From: Flectonema sp. DT1601
Lineage: Eukaryota > Euglenozoa > Diplonemea > Diplonemida > Diplonemidae
Direction: 5' to 3'
Length of the DNA stretch: 64,000 nucleotides
Assembly (NCBI GenBank): GCA_964019425.1
Contig: OZ025863.1
Span: 186,001 to 250,000 of the forward strand
Shown in pieces: positions 52,552 to 62,883 of the stretch. Numbering within the stretch: position 1 is the first letter of the stretch; every line of letters starts with the position of its first letter. The position numbers and the translations under genes were made by a program. The notes beneath the pieces were generated by a model. That model did no database searches, was not told the origin of the DNA, and saw nothing but the letters and a program-made list of their open reading frames with translations.

Positions 52552-52944
52552 CAAACAGTCCCGTTAATCCCCACAAGAGTCTTTGAACTGTCTTTGGTCA
52601 AAAAGAAGAAAAAAAGTTAATGCGAAGGGTTTATTCTGCGATCTTAAGTTGTGTTCAATCGAACATGAGGTATCTCGGAAAATGGGTTAAAGTAGCAACA
52701 CCAACAAAGAATACTCACTGCCAGAAAAGAAAAGCTCCCCAATCCCACCTTCTATAATTTAACTAAGTGCATATTTGTATGCGGCACTGTGTGATGAACA
52801 CTCTTTTGGAATAAGTTAACGAATGTGATGACCCCGTTTACTCCTACTTTCTTTGTTGATTTAGTTTATTCTTGCCAACCCGATGTTCAACCCAACAGCC
52901 GGTTAATTAGTTTTGTTTTACCTTTTATTTTCTATTCCTACAGC
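52552..52944 (+). other. spacer, peptidase 3' flank
   Basis: Standard flank and T-rich tract to CCTACAG. No gene. Confidence 0.6.
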
Positions 52945-53139
52945 ATGTGCTATGAACGAAGCTTTTCTCCGAGTACCTTGGCAGTAAATACGGGTATCGA
53001 TAGAGTGTGTTGTAGTCTATCCAGTGGATTCCCATTCGTAGGGTCTGGTGCGTTTTTTATGTTGAGGTGTGTTGGAAGACGGTGTCAAGATGGGGCGAGA
53101 ACGCAGCTCTCTCAAGGGACCATCTCTGTGAGTCTTTGA
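52945..53139 (+). CDS. small MCYERSF frame, unknown
   Basis: 64 codons, identical in reading to the copy at 57398; stop retained. Coding status uncertain. Confidence 0.22.
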   Translation: MCYERSFSPSTLAVNTGIDRVCCSLSSGFPFVGSGAFFMLRCVGRRCQDGARTQLSQGTISVSL

Positions 53140-53807
53140 AGAAAAAACCACACTGACTTCTAAAAATCCAAAAAACCACGCTAATTATTCCAAGTACAGT
53201 ATATTAACCATAATTCTTCTCAATACAGTTACAAACAATAGGGATGAAGGAAAATGATTAACAGAAGAGGTAGAAACAGGGTAAGCTAATGTGTGTTTGG
53301 GCTTAAAAGTTATTAGCCAGCTATATTTTTGTGAAGGAAGGGAGGACATGTCGTCCTGTTCTGGTTATTAGTAGTTTATGACACCGTATCGGTGAGGGTT
53401 TTCGGTTGTTTATTGTCTACGTGATATCAATTACAAATGTTATTCATTCCCCTTGGTGAGCAGCTTCCTCCAGAGATGATGTATTAGAACAATCCTGTTT
53501 ATCCCCACAAGAGACTTTCAACTAAACTGTCTTTGGTCAAATAATGCGAAGGGTTTATTCCTTGTAACGATCTTTAAGTTGTGTTCAATCGAACACGTGC
53601 ATCTCGGCAAACCCATTAAATAACCTACAGCGAAGAAGAACACCCAAATATTTGAGCTAGCTTACATCCTTCGGGATAAGTTAAGATAATTACATGTTCA
53701 TTAACCCCCCCAAGTATACGTTTAATTTACCAAATAATTGACACTAACACTATAGTGAAGGAAGAAAGTGCTATTGAGAAGTACGTGCAGCTGACTGTTC
53801 CTTTACC
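53140..53807 (+). promoter_or_regulatory. type B upstream region with relic peptidase 3' end
   Basis: Relic at about 53451-53609 with the TAG preserved; ACTAAC-ACTATAG before the ATG. Confidence 0.5.
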
Positions 53808-54776
53808 ATGTTCAAGACTTCCCGAGTTATTGTGACCTCAGTTAGAGGAAAGATAGCTTGTGAGTTTCAGACTTTTCTGCTGGAGAAGGGGCTGACCCAG
53901 CGTCCTTACAACTTGAATTATGATGACATGTTGGAGAAGGAAAAGGAACGCCTGCACAAGATAATGAATGGGGATATCGTCCATGGACGTGAAGGTCACA
54001 ATGAAGATCCAGCACCGATCAAACTCCAGGACGAATTCCACAAGTTCTGCGAGAGGATACCGGCTTGGAAGGATGGCGGATCATATGTATTCTGGAGAGA
54101 CCATTCCAATGTGAAGGATAAGGAGGGGGTTCTGGTTGTCCGCGTTCAGAACAGTGGGTTGTGTTACATGCATGCACCTGCTGCCCTCCAACACTACGTA
54201 GTTACCATGAACTCTGGTGGCACCCATCATGAGATGCTGAATGTGGCCAAGTTTATGAAGCAATACTTCACTGCAAGGCAGCTTTTTAAACACATTGTGG
54301 AGTGTGAGGGTGGGCATTCTGTAGAGTTCATGCAGCAAATCATGCAGTTGGATGATGAGGATATTGAGACTATCCCTCGTCTTGGAAAAGCGGAAGACTC
54401 CAATATCCACGATGCCCTTAACCAATATGGAGTTGGCCTGGTTTCTGGCTTCAACGTGGACGCGACCTTCCACACATCGGACCTTACCTCATTTGTGACT
54501 GAGAAGTACAATTCCAAGAAGAAAAAGGGAAAACATGCAATGGTACTTGTCGGCTCACGCAAAGACGGAGACCAACACATCTTCCTACTTCAGAATTGGT
54601 GGAGAACAAGACAGTTGATTGAAGTGTCTGGTGAGTACCTTGCCCAAACAGGAGCCCAGGTTGTCTTCGTCAAGAAGTCGGTCGACCAAATTCCTGACGA
54701 GTTCCCGAAGAATGTAGCCTCTTACATGGAGACTGAAGACCTTGGTGAGCAGCTTCCTCCAGAGATGATGTATTAG
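53808..54776 (+). CDS. papain-like cysteine peptidase, type B, 322 aa
   Basis: Intact; Q114, C119, H243, N263. The shortest form: type B leader plus short loop. LQDEFHKF (His for Asp) and DALNQYG (Asn for Lys) are private. Cassettes: QRPYNLNYDD with KERLHK, ECEGGHSVEFMQQ, HTSDLTS, KKKK. Its positional twin 22514 is broken and carries the hybrid loop, so the two have exchanged or replaced the central region since duplication. Confidence 0.85.
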   Translation: MFKTSRVIVTSVRGKIACEFQTFLLEKGLTQRPYNLNYDDMLEKEKERLHKIMNGDIVHGREGHNEDPAPIKLQDEFHKFCERIPAWKDGGSYVFWRDHSNVKDKEGVLVVRVQNSGLCYMHAPAALQHYVVTMNSGGTHHEMLNVAKFMKQYFTARQLFKHIVECEGGHSVEFMQQIMQLDDEDIETIPRLGKAEDSNIHDALNQYGVGLVSGFNVDATFHTSDLTSFVTEKYNSKKKKGKHAMVLVGSRKDGDQHIFLLQNWWRTRQLIEVSGEYLAQTGAQVVFVKKSVDQIPDEFPKNVASYMETEDLGEQLPPEMMY

Positions 54777-55226
54777 CAAACAGTCCCGTTTATCCCCACA
54801 AGAGACTTTGAACTGTCTTTGGTCAAAAAGAAGAAAAAAAGTTAATGCGAAGGGTTTATTCTGCGATCTTGAGTTGTGTTCAATCGAACATGTGGTATCT
54901 CGGAAAATGGGTTAAAGTAGCAACACCAACAAAGAATACTCACTGCCAGAAAAGAAAAACTCCCCAATCCCACCTTCTATAATTTAACTAAGTGCATATT
55001 TGTATGCGGCACTATGTGATGAACATTCTTTTGGAATAAGTTAACGAATGTGATGACCCCGTTTACTCCTACTTTCTTTGTTGATTTAGTTTATTCTTGC
55101 CAACCCGATGTACCCTTTTGATGTTAGGAAACTGTGGAAATGAATACTATTCTTTTACTAATCTCTGCTTTTCTTATTCTCACCTTTCTGTTCTAAAATG
55201 AATGATACTAACTTCTATCTCAGGTA
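54777..55226 (+). other. spacer, 3' flank to Josephin-like leader
   Basis: Recurrent flank, pyrimidine tract, TACTAACTTCTATCTCAG. No gene. Confidence 0.6.
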
Positions 55227-55409
55227 ACTTATAGATTACTCAACCGGGGCTATAAATCTGACAATATCATAGCAGCATGCCTCCGCTTCGTTAGCTCTCA
55301 CATTGATGATGGTAATACAGCAGCTGCAATGCGTCGACGTATCAGCCTTACTTTTGAGAAGTTTAGTCGCAAAGTCCTTAAGATTAACCATCGAAAAGGA
55401 TACAATTAA
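55227..55409 (+). pseudogene. 5' fragment of Josephin-like gene, copy 6
   Basis: First frame only, ending KINHRKGYN and TAA. It has SLTFEKFSRK like copies 4 and 7, while its truncation matches copies 2 and 5, so it too is mosaic. Confidence 0.6.
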
Positions 55410-56020
55410 CCATACGGGCTCTACAATTAATAGTTAATAGTAGACAAATAATAGGGATGAAGGAAAATGATTAACAGAAGAGGTAGAAACAGGGTGAGCT
55501 AATGTGTGTTTGGGCTGAAAAGTTAGTAGCCAGCTATATTTTTGTGAAGGAAGGGAGGACATGTCGTCCTGTTCTGGTTATTAGTAGTTTATGACACCGT
55601 ATCGGTGAGGGTTTTCGGTTGTTTATTGTCTACGTGATATCAATTACAAATGTTATTCATTCCCCTTGGTGAGCAGCTTCCTCCAGAGATGATGTATTTG
55701 AACAATCCTGTTTATCCCCACAAGAGACTTTCAACTAAACTGTCTTTGGTCAAATAATGCGAAGGGTTTATTCCTTGTGACGATCTTTAAGTTGTGTTCA
55801 ATCGAACACGTGGATCTCGGCAAACCCATTAAATAACCAACAGCAAAGAAGAGCACTCAAATATTTGAGCTAGCTTGCATCCTTCGGGATAATTTAAGAT
55901 AATTACATGTTCATTAACCCCCCCAAGTATACGTTAAATTAACCAAATAATTGACACTAACACTATAGTGAAGGAAGAAAGTGCTATTGAGAAGTACGTG
56001 CAGCTGACTGTTCCTTTACC
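55410..56020 (+). promoter_or_regulatory. type B upstream region with relic peptidase 3' end
   Basis: Relic at about 55663-55820, stop changed to TTG; ACTAAC-ACTATAG before the ATG. Confidence 0.5.
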
Positions 56021-57004
56021 ATGTTCAAGACTTCCCGAGTTATTGTGACCTCAGTTAGAGGAAAGATAGCTTGTGAGTTTCAGGCTTTTCTGCAGAAGAA
56101 GAGGCTGACCCAGCGTCCTTACAACTTGAATTATGATGACATGTTGGAGAAGGAAAAGGACCGCCTACACAAGATAATGAATGGGGATATCGTCCATGGA
56201 CGTGAAGGTCACAATGAAGATCCAGCTCCGATCAAACTCCAGGACGAATTCGACAAGTTCTGCGAGAGGATACCGGCTTGGAAGGATGGCGGATCATATG
56301 TATTCTGGAGAGACCATTCCAATGTGAAGGATAAGGAGGGGGTTCTGGTTGTCCGCGTTCAGAACAGTGGGTTGTGTTACATGCATGCACCTGCTGCCCT
56401 CCAACACTACGTAGTTACCATGAACTCTGGTGGCACCCATCATGAGATGCTGAATGTGGCCAAGTTTATGAAGCAATACTTCACTGCAAGGCAGCTTTTT
56501 AAACACATTATGCATTGTGAGGGTGGGTATTCTGTAGAGTTCATGCAGCAAATCATGCAGTTGGATGATGAGGATATTGAGTCCTTTTACATTCTTCAAC
56601 GTGGTGGTCTTCTGACAGCCACAGCTGCAGGGATTCATGATGCTCTTCAAGAATATGGAGTTGGCCTGGTTTCTGGCTTCAACGTGGACGCGAACTTCCA
56701 CGAATCGGACCTTACCTCATTTGTGACTGAGATGTGCAATTCCAAGAAGAAAAAGGGAAAACATGCAATGGTACTTGTCGGCTCACGCAAAGACGGAGAC
56801 CAACACATCTTCCTACTTCAGAATTGGTGGAGAACAAGACAGTTGATTGAAGTGTCTGGTGAGTACCTTGCCCAAACAGGAGCCCAGGTTGTCTTCGTCA
56901 AGAAGTCGGTCGACCAAATTCCTGACGAGTTCCCGAAGAATATAGCCTCTTACATGGAGACTGAAGACCTTGGTGAGCAGCTTCCTCCAGAGATGATGTA
57001 TTAG
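56021..57004 (+). CDS. papain-like cysteine peptidase, type B, 327 aa
   Basis: Intact; Q114, C119, H248, N268. It carries a fourth loop form, DDEDIESFYILQRGG, joining the SFYI start to the LQRGG end. NVDANFHES (Asn for Thr) and TEMCNSKKKK are private, so this copy has the most changes near the His. EGGYSVEFMQQ and NIASYM are also present. The altered MCNS sits six residues before the catalytic His region. Confidence 0.85.
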   Translation: MFKTSRVIVTSVRGKIACEFQAFLQKKRLTQRPYNLNYDDMLEKEKDRLHKIMNGDIVHGREGHNEDPAPIKLQDEFDKFCERIPAWKDGGSYVFWRDHSNVKDKEGVLVVRVQNSGLCYMHAPAALQHYVVTMNSGGTHHEMLNVAKFMKQYFTARQLFKHIMHCEGGYSVEFMQQIMQLDDEDIESFYILQRGGLLTATAAGIHDALQEYGVGLVSGFNVDANFHESDLTSFVTEMCNSKKKKGKHAMVLVGSRKDGDQHIFLLQNWWRTRQLIEVSGEYLAQTGAQVVFVKKSVDQIPDEFPKNIASYMETEDLGEQLPPEMMY

Positions 57005-57397
57005 CAAACAGTCCCGTTAATCCCCACAAGAGTCTTTGAACTGTCTTTGGTCAAAAAGAAGAAAAAAAGTTAATGCGAAGGGTTTATTCTGCGATCTTAA
57101 GTTGTGTTCAATCGAACATGAGGTATCTCGGAAAATGGGTTAAAGTAGCAACACCAACAAAGAATACTCACTGCCAGAAAAGAAAAGCTCCCCAATCCCA
57201 CCTTCTATAATTTAACTAAGTGCATATTTGTATGCGGCACTGTGTGATGAACACTCTTTTGGAATAAGTTAACGAATGTGATGACCCCGTTTACTCCTAC
57301 TTTCTTTGTTGATTTAGTTTATTCTTGCCAACCCGATGTTCAACCCAACAGCCGGTTAATTAGTTTTGTTTTACCTTTTATTTTCTATTCCTACAGC
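57005..57397 (+). other. spacer, peptidase 3' flank
   Basis: Standard flank and T-rich tract to CCTACAG. No gene. Confidence 0.6.
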
Positions 57398-57592
57398 ATG
57401 TGCTATGAACGAAGCTTTTCTCCGAGTACCTTGGCAGTAAATACGGGTATCGATAGAGTGTGTTGTAGTCTATCCAGTGGATTCCCATTCGTAGGGTCTG
57501 GTGCGTTTTTTATGTTGAGGTGTGTTGGAAGACGGTGTCAAGATGGGGCGAGAACGCAGCTCTCTCAAGGGACCATCTCTGTGAGTCTTTGA
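57398..57592 (+). CDS. small MCYERSF frame, unknown
   Basis: 64 codons, as at 52945. Coding status uncertain. Confidence 0.22.
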   Translation: MCYERSFSPSTLAVNTGIDRVCCSLSSGFPFVGSGAFFMLRCVGRRCQDGARTQLSQGTISVSL

Positions 57593-58260
57593 AGAAAAAA
57601 CCACACTGACTTCTAAAAATCCAAAAAACCACGCTAATTATTCCAAGTACAGTATATTAACCATAATTCTTCTCAATACAGTTACAAACAATAGGGATGA
57701 AGGAAAATGATTAACAGAAGAGGTAGAAACAGGGTAAGCTAATGTGTGTTTGGGCTTAAAAGTTATTAGCCAGCTATATTTTTGTGAAGGAAGGGAGGAC
57801 ATGTCGTCCTGTTCTGGTTATTAGTAGTTTATGACACCGTATCGGTGAGGGTTTTCGGTTGTTTATTGTCTACGTGATATCAATTACAAATGTTATTCAT
57901 TCCCCTTGGTGAGCAGCTTCCTCCAGAGATGATGTATTAGAACAATCCTGTTTATCCCCACAAGAGACTTTCAACTAAACTGTCTTTGGTCAAATAATGC
58001 GAAGGGTTTATTCCTTGTAACGATCTTTAAGTTGTGTTCAATCGAACACGTGCATCTCGGCAAACCCATTAAATAACCTACAGCGAAGAAGAACACCCAA
58101 ATATTTGAGCTAGCTTACATCCTTCGGGATAAGTTAAGATAATTACATGTTCATTAACCCCCCCAAGTATACGTTTAATTTACCAAATAATTGACACTAA
58201 CACTATAGTGAAGGAAGAAAGTGCTATTGAGAAGTACGTGCAGCTGACTGTTCCTTTACC
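57593..58260 (+). promoter_or_regulatory. type B upstream region with relic peptidase 3' end
   Basis: Relic at about 57903-58060, TAG preserved; nearly identical to 53140-53807, offset 4453. Confidence 0.5.
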
Positions 58261-59229
58261 ATGTTCAAGACTTCCCGAGTTATTGTGACCTCAGTTAGAG
58301 GAAAGATAGCTTGTGAGTTTCAGGCTTTTCTGCTGGAGAAGAGGCTGACCCAGCGTCCTTACAACTTGAATTATGATGACATGTTGGAGAAGGAAAAGGA
58401 CCGCCTGCACAAGATAATGAATGGGGATATCGTCCATGGACGTGAAGGTCACAATGAAGATCCGGCACCGATCAAACTCCAGGACGAATTCGACAAGTTC
58501 TGCGAGAGGATACCGGCTTGGAAGGATGGCGGATCATATGTATTCTGGAGAGACCATTCCAATGTGAAGGATAAGGAGGGGGTTCTGGTTGTCCGCGTTC
58601 AGAACAGTGGGTTGTGTTACATGCATGCACCTGCTGCCCTCCAACACTACGTAGTTACCATGAACTCTGGTGGCACCCATCATGAGATGCTGAATGTGGC
58701 CAAGTTTATGAAGCAATACTTCACTGCAAGGCAGCTTTTTAAACACATTGTGCAGTGTGAGGGTGGGTATTCTGTAGAGTTCATGCAGCAAATCATGCAG
58801 TTGGATGATGAGGATATTGAGACTATCCCTCGTCTTGGAAAAGCGGAAGACTCCAATATCCACGATGCCCTTAAACAATATGGAGTTGGCCTGGTTTCTG
58901 GCTTCAACGTGGACGCGACCTTCCACACATCGGACCTTACCTCATTTGTGACTGAGAAGTACAATTCCAAGAAGAAGAAGGGAAAACATGCAATGGTACT
59001 TGTCGGCTCACGCAAAGACGGAGACCAACACATCTTCCTACTTCAGAATTGGTGGAGAACAAGACAGTTGATTGAAGTGTCTGGTGAGTACCTTGCCCAA
59101 ACAGGAGCCCAGGTTGTCTTCGTCAAGAAGTCGGTCGACCAAATTCCTGACGAGTTCCCGAAGAATGTAGCCTCTTACATGGAAACTGAAGACCTTGGTG
59201 AGCAGCTTCCTCCAGAGATGATGTATTAG
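58261..59229 (+). CDS. papain-like cysteine peptidase, type B, 322 aa
   Basis: Intact; Q114, C119, H243, N263. AFLLEKRL combines the AF of one type B form with the LLEK of the type A form. Cassettes: QRPYNLNYDD, QCEGGYSVEFMQQ, short loop GKAEDSN, HTSDLTS, KKKK. Downstream of the Cys it matches 51556 closely, a type A gene, so the exchange unit does not respect the leader class. Confidence 0.85.
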   Translation: MFKTSRVIVTSVRGKIACEFQAFLLEKRLTQRPYNLNYDDMLEKEKDRLHKIMNGDIVHGREGHNEDPAPIKLQDEFDKFCERIPAWKDGGSYVFWRDHSNVKDKEGVLVVRVQNSGLCYMHAPAALQHYVVTMNSGGTHHEMLNVAKFMKQYFTARQLFKHIVQCEGGYSVEFMQQIMQLDDEDIETIPRLGKAEDSNIHDALKQYGVGLVSGFNVDATFHTSDLTSFVTEKYNSKKKKGKHAMVLVGSRKDGDQHIFLLQNWWRTRQLIEVSGEYLAQTGAQVVFVKKSVDQIPDEFPKNVASYMETEDLGEQLPPEMMY

Positions 59230-59622
59230 CAAACAGTCCCGTTAATCCCCACAAGAGTCTTTGAACTGTCTTTGGTCAAAAAGAAGAAAAAAAGTTAATG
59301 CGAAGGGTTTATTCTGCGATCTTAAGTTGTGTTCAATCGAACATGAGGTATCTCGGAAAATGGGTTAAAGTAGCAACACCAACAAAGAATACTCACTGCC
59401 AGAAAAGAAAAGCTCCCCAATCCCACCTTCTATAATTTAACTAAGTGCATATTTGTATGCGGCACTGTGTGATGAACACTCTTTTGGAATAAGTTAACGA
59501 ATGTGATGACCCCGTTTACTCCTACTTTCTTTGTTGATTTAGTTTATTCTTGCCAACCCGATGTTCAACCCAACAGCCGGTTAATTAGTTTTGTTTTACC
59601 TTTTATTTTCTATTCCTACAGC
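59230..59622 (+). other. spacer, peptidase 3' flank
   Basis: Standard flank and T-rich tract to CCTACAG. No gene. Confidence 0.6.
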
Positions 59623-59841
59623 ATGTGCTATGAACGAAGCTTTTCTCCGAGTACCTTGGCAGTAAATACGGGTATCGATAGAGTGTGTTGTAGTCTATCC
59701 AGTGGATTCCCATTCGTAGGGTCTGGTGCGTTTTTTATGTTGAGGTGTGTTGGAAGACGGTGTCAAGATGGGGCGAGAACGCAGCGCTCTCAAGGGACCA
59801 TCTCTTTGAGTCTTGGAAGAAAAAACCACACTGACTTCTAA
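59623..59841 (+). CDS. small MCYERSF frame, longer form, unknown
   Basis: TCTTGGAAG replaces TCTTTGAAG, so the usual stop is lost and the frame continues through GRKNHTDF to a TAA, giving 72 codons. Loss of the stop without consequence argues against strict coding constraint. Confidence 0.2.
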   Translation: MCYERSFSPSTLAVNTGIDRVCCSLSSGFPFVGSGAFFMLRCVGRRCQDGARTQRSQGTISLSLGRKNHTDF

Positions 59842-60485
59842 AAATCCAAAAAACCACGCTAATTATTCCAAGTACAGTATATTAACCATAATTCTTCTCA
59901 ATACAGTTACAAACAATAGGGATGAAGGAAAATGATTAACAGAAGAGGTAGAAACAGGGTAAGCTAATGTGTGTTTGGTCTTAAAAGTTAGTAGCCAGCT
60001 ATATTTTTGTGAAGGAAGGGAGGACATGTCGTCCTGTTCTGGTTATTAGTAGTTTATGACACCGTATCGGTGAGGGTTTTCGGTTGTTTATTGTCTACGT
60101 GATATCAATTACAAATGTTATTCATTCCCCTTGGTGAGCAGCTTCCTCCAGAGATGATGTATTAGAACAATCTTGTTTATCCCCACAAGAGACTTTCAAC
60201 TAAACTGTCTTTGGTCAAATAATGCGAAGGGTTTATTCCTTGTAACGATCTTTAAGTTGTGTTCAATCGAACACGTGCATCTCGGCAAACCCATTAAATA
60301 AACTACAGCGAAGAAGAACACCCAAATATTTGAGCTAGCTTACATCCTTCGGGATAAGTTAAGATAATTACATGTTCATTAACCCCCCCAAGTATACGTT
60401 AAATTAACCAAATAATTGACACTAACACTATAGTGAAGGAAGAAAGTGCTATTGAGAAGTACGTGCAGCTGACTGTTCCTTTACC
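59842..60485 (+). promoter_or_regulatory. type B upstream region with relic peptidase 3' end
   Basis: Relic at about 60129-60287, TAG preserved; ACTAAC-ACTATAG before the ATG. Confidence 0.5.
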
Positions 60486-61469
60486 ATGTTCAAGACTTCC
60501 CGAGTTATTGTGACCTCAGTTAGAGGAAAGATAGCTTGTGAGTTTCAGGCTTTTCTGCAGAAGAAGAGGCTGACCCAGCGTCCTTACAACTTGAATTATG
60601 ATGACATGTTGGAGAAGGAAAAGGACCGCCTGCACAAGATAATGAATGGGGATATCGTCCATGGGTGTGAAGGTCACAATGAAGATCCAGCTCCGATCAA
60701 ACTCCAGGACGAATTCGACAAGTTCTGCGAGAGGATACCGGCTTGGAAGGATGGCGGATCATATGTATTCTGGAGAGACCATTCCAATGTGAAGGATAAG
60801 GAGGGGGTTCTGGTTGTCCGCGTTCAGAACAGTGGGTTGTGTTACATGCATGCACCTGCTGCCCTCCAACACTACGTAGTTACCATGAACTCTGGTGGCA
60901 CCCATCATGAGATGCTGAATGTGGCCAAGTTTATGAAGCAATACTTCACTGCAAGGCAGCTTTTTAAACACATTGTGCATTGTGAGGGTGGGCATTCTGT
61001 AGGGTTCATGCGGCAAATCATGCAGTTGGGTGTTTTGGATATTGAGTCCCTTTACATTCTTCAACGTGGTGGTCTTCTGACAGCCACAGCTGCAGGGATT
61101 CATGATGCTCTTCAAGAATATGGAGTTGGCCTGGTTTCTGGCTTCAACGTGGACGCGACCTTCCACACATCGGACCTTACCTCATTTGTGACTGAGAAGT
61201 ACAATTCCGAGGAGATAAAGGGAAAACATGCAATGGTACTTGTCGGCTCACGCAAAGACGGAGACCAACACATCTTCCTGCTTCAGAATTGGTGGAGAAC
61301 AAGACAGTTGATTGAAGTGTCTGGTGAGTACCTTGCCCAAACAGGAGCCCAGGTTGTCTTCGTCAAGAAGTCGGTCGACCAAATTCCTGACGAGTTCCCG
61401 AAGAATGTAGCCTCTTACATGGAGACTGAAGACCTTGGTGAGCAGCTTCCTCCAGAGATGATGTATTAG
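60486..61469 (+). CDS. papain-like cysteine peptidase, type B, 327 aa
   Basis: Intact; Q114, C119, H248, N268. DIVHGCEGHN has Cys for the otherwise invariant Arg. Cassettes: QRPYNLNYDD, HCEGGHSVGFMRQ, SLYILQRGG loop, HTSDLTS, EEIK. It is the last type B gene before a Josephin-like copy. Confidence 0.85.
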   Translation: MFKTSRVIVTSVRGKIACEFQAFLQKKRLTQRPYNLNYDDMLEKEKDRLHKIMNGDIVHGCEGHNEDPAPIKLQDEFDKFCERIPAWKDGGSYVFWRDHSNVKDKEGVLVVRVQNSGLCYMHAPAALQHYVVTMNSGGTHHEMLNVAKFMKQYFTARQLFKHIVHCEGGHSVGFMRQIMQLGVLDIESLYILQRGGLLTATAAGIHDALQEYGVGLVSGFNVDATFHTSDLTSFVTEKYNSEEIKGKHAMVLVGSRKDGDQHIFLLQNWWRTRQLIEVSGEYLAQTGAQVVFVKKSVDQIPDEFPKNVASYMETEDLGEQLPPEMMY

Positions 61470-61921
61470 CAAACAGTCCCGTTTATCCCCACAAGAGTCT
61501 TTGAACTGTCTTTGGTCAAAAAGAAGTAGACAAGTTAATGCGAAGGGTTTATTCTGCGATCTTAAGTGTTGTGTTCAATCGAACATGTGGTATCTCGGAA
61601 AATGGGTTAAAGTAACAACACCAACAAAGAATACTCACTGCCAGAAAAGAAAAGCTCCCCAATCTCACCTTCTATTATTTAACTAAGTGCATATTTGTAT
61701 GCGGCACTATGTGATGAACACTCTTTTGGAATAAGTTAACGAATGTGATGACCCCGTTTACTCCTACTTTCTTTGTTTATTTAGTTTATTCTTGCCAACC
61801 CGATGTACCTTTTTGATGTTAGGAAACTGTGGAAATGAATACTATTCTTTTACTAATCTCTGCTTTTCTTATTCTCACTTTTCTGTTCTAAAATGAATGA
61901 TACTAACTTCTATCTCAGGTA
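61470..61921 (+). other. spacer, 3' flank to Josephin-like leader
   Basis: Recurrent flank with a two-base insertion (AAGTGTTGTGTTC) not seen elsewhere, then the pyrimidine tract and TACTAACTTCTATCTCAG. No gene. Confidence 0.6.
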
Positions 61922-62573
61922 ACTTATAGATTACTCAACCGGGGCTATAAATCTGACAATATCAGAGCAGCATGCCTCCGCTTCGTTAGCTCTCACATTG
62001 ATGATGGTAATACAGCAGCTGCAATGCGTCGACGTATCAGCCTTACTTTTGAGAAGTTTAGTCGCAAAGCCCTTAATTAATAGATTAAGCATCGAAAAGG
62101 ATACAATTAACCATACTGGCTCTACAAGCCATTCCTTGGATAAACGATTTCCATCATCCCTTCATCAAACATCAGGAGAAGGTCTTCTCAGTGGAGAATG
62201 CGGATGGTCATCGCTCAACTTCATTGCAGATCATTTATATATCGATAGAATTAACTTCAGTTTTCTGTAAAACTACCAACAGCGATTTTATGAAGAATCT
62301 CTTAAAGTAGAACTCAACAACTCAGAACATAAACCATCACCAGATGGTTGGTTCTCGCTACAAGTACTTAACATGGCTTGCATGACTAAATTCAACAAGA
62401 GAATTGAGTACTTCGTTAACCCAGCAGATTTCGACTATCCTGAAGCAGCCGCAGCACTTCTTCTGCATCAAGCGAAAACAAGGATGACTCACTTTATTGT
62501 TGCTCTAGTCTCATTTGAGTCCATGATCATCCGAGACATTCTTAAAGGCACAAAATATTTAAGACTAGTGTAA
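61922..62573 (+). pseudogene. Josephin-like cysteine protease gene, copy 7 (in-frame TAA, short 3' end)
   Basis: Uninterrupted by mobile DNA, so it shows the arrangement lost in copy 4. The first frame stops at TAA after KALN; the second (61998-62573) has GECGWSSLNFI, the in-frame TAA at 62268-62270, SPDGWFSLQVL, and MTHFIVALVS, then ends at KGTKYLRLV owing to the same 3' deletion as copy 4. Product, if any, unknown. Confidence 0.55.
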
Positions 62574-62883
62574 CGACTAGACGTCAAAAATTCAAATTGA
62601 GCAAAAACAAATAAACATTGCTAGCCCTATACTGGCGAGCTCCGATGGATTTTTATCATAGAACGATAGCAACTTCAACATGAGAATGAAGTCCCTTAGA
62701 GCTTACTGATGAAGGACCAAAAAGGGACAAGTAGTATAAGATTAAGGCTCCTGAAACTACGTGTTCTATTACCCTTTTGATGTTTGGAAATTGCAGAAAT
62801 GAATACTTTTCTTTTACTAATCTCTGCTTTTCTTATTCTCACTTTTCTGTTCTAAAATTAATGATACTAACTAGCACCACAAA
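62574..62883 (+). other. type A leader spacer
   Basis: Twin of 43516-43825 with hairpin and TACTAAC-TAG. No gene. Confidence 0.55.

Larger units (their letters stand above)
49626..57033 (+). repeat. segmental duplication, right copy (partner 18332-25739)
   Basis: See the left copy. The right copy lacks the 1355-bp array and the tRNA-like insertion at 25740, so both probably entered the left copy after duplication. Confidence 0.85.
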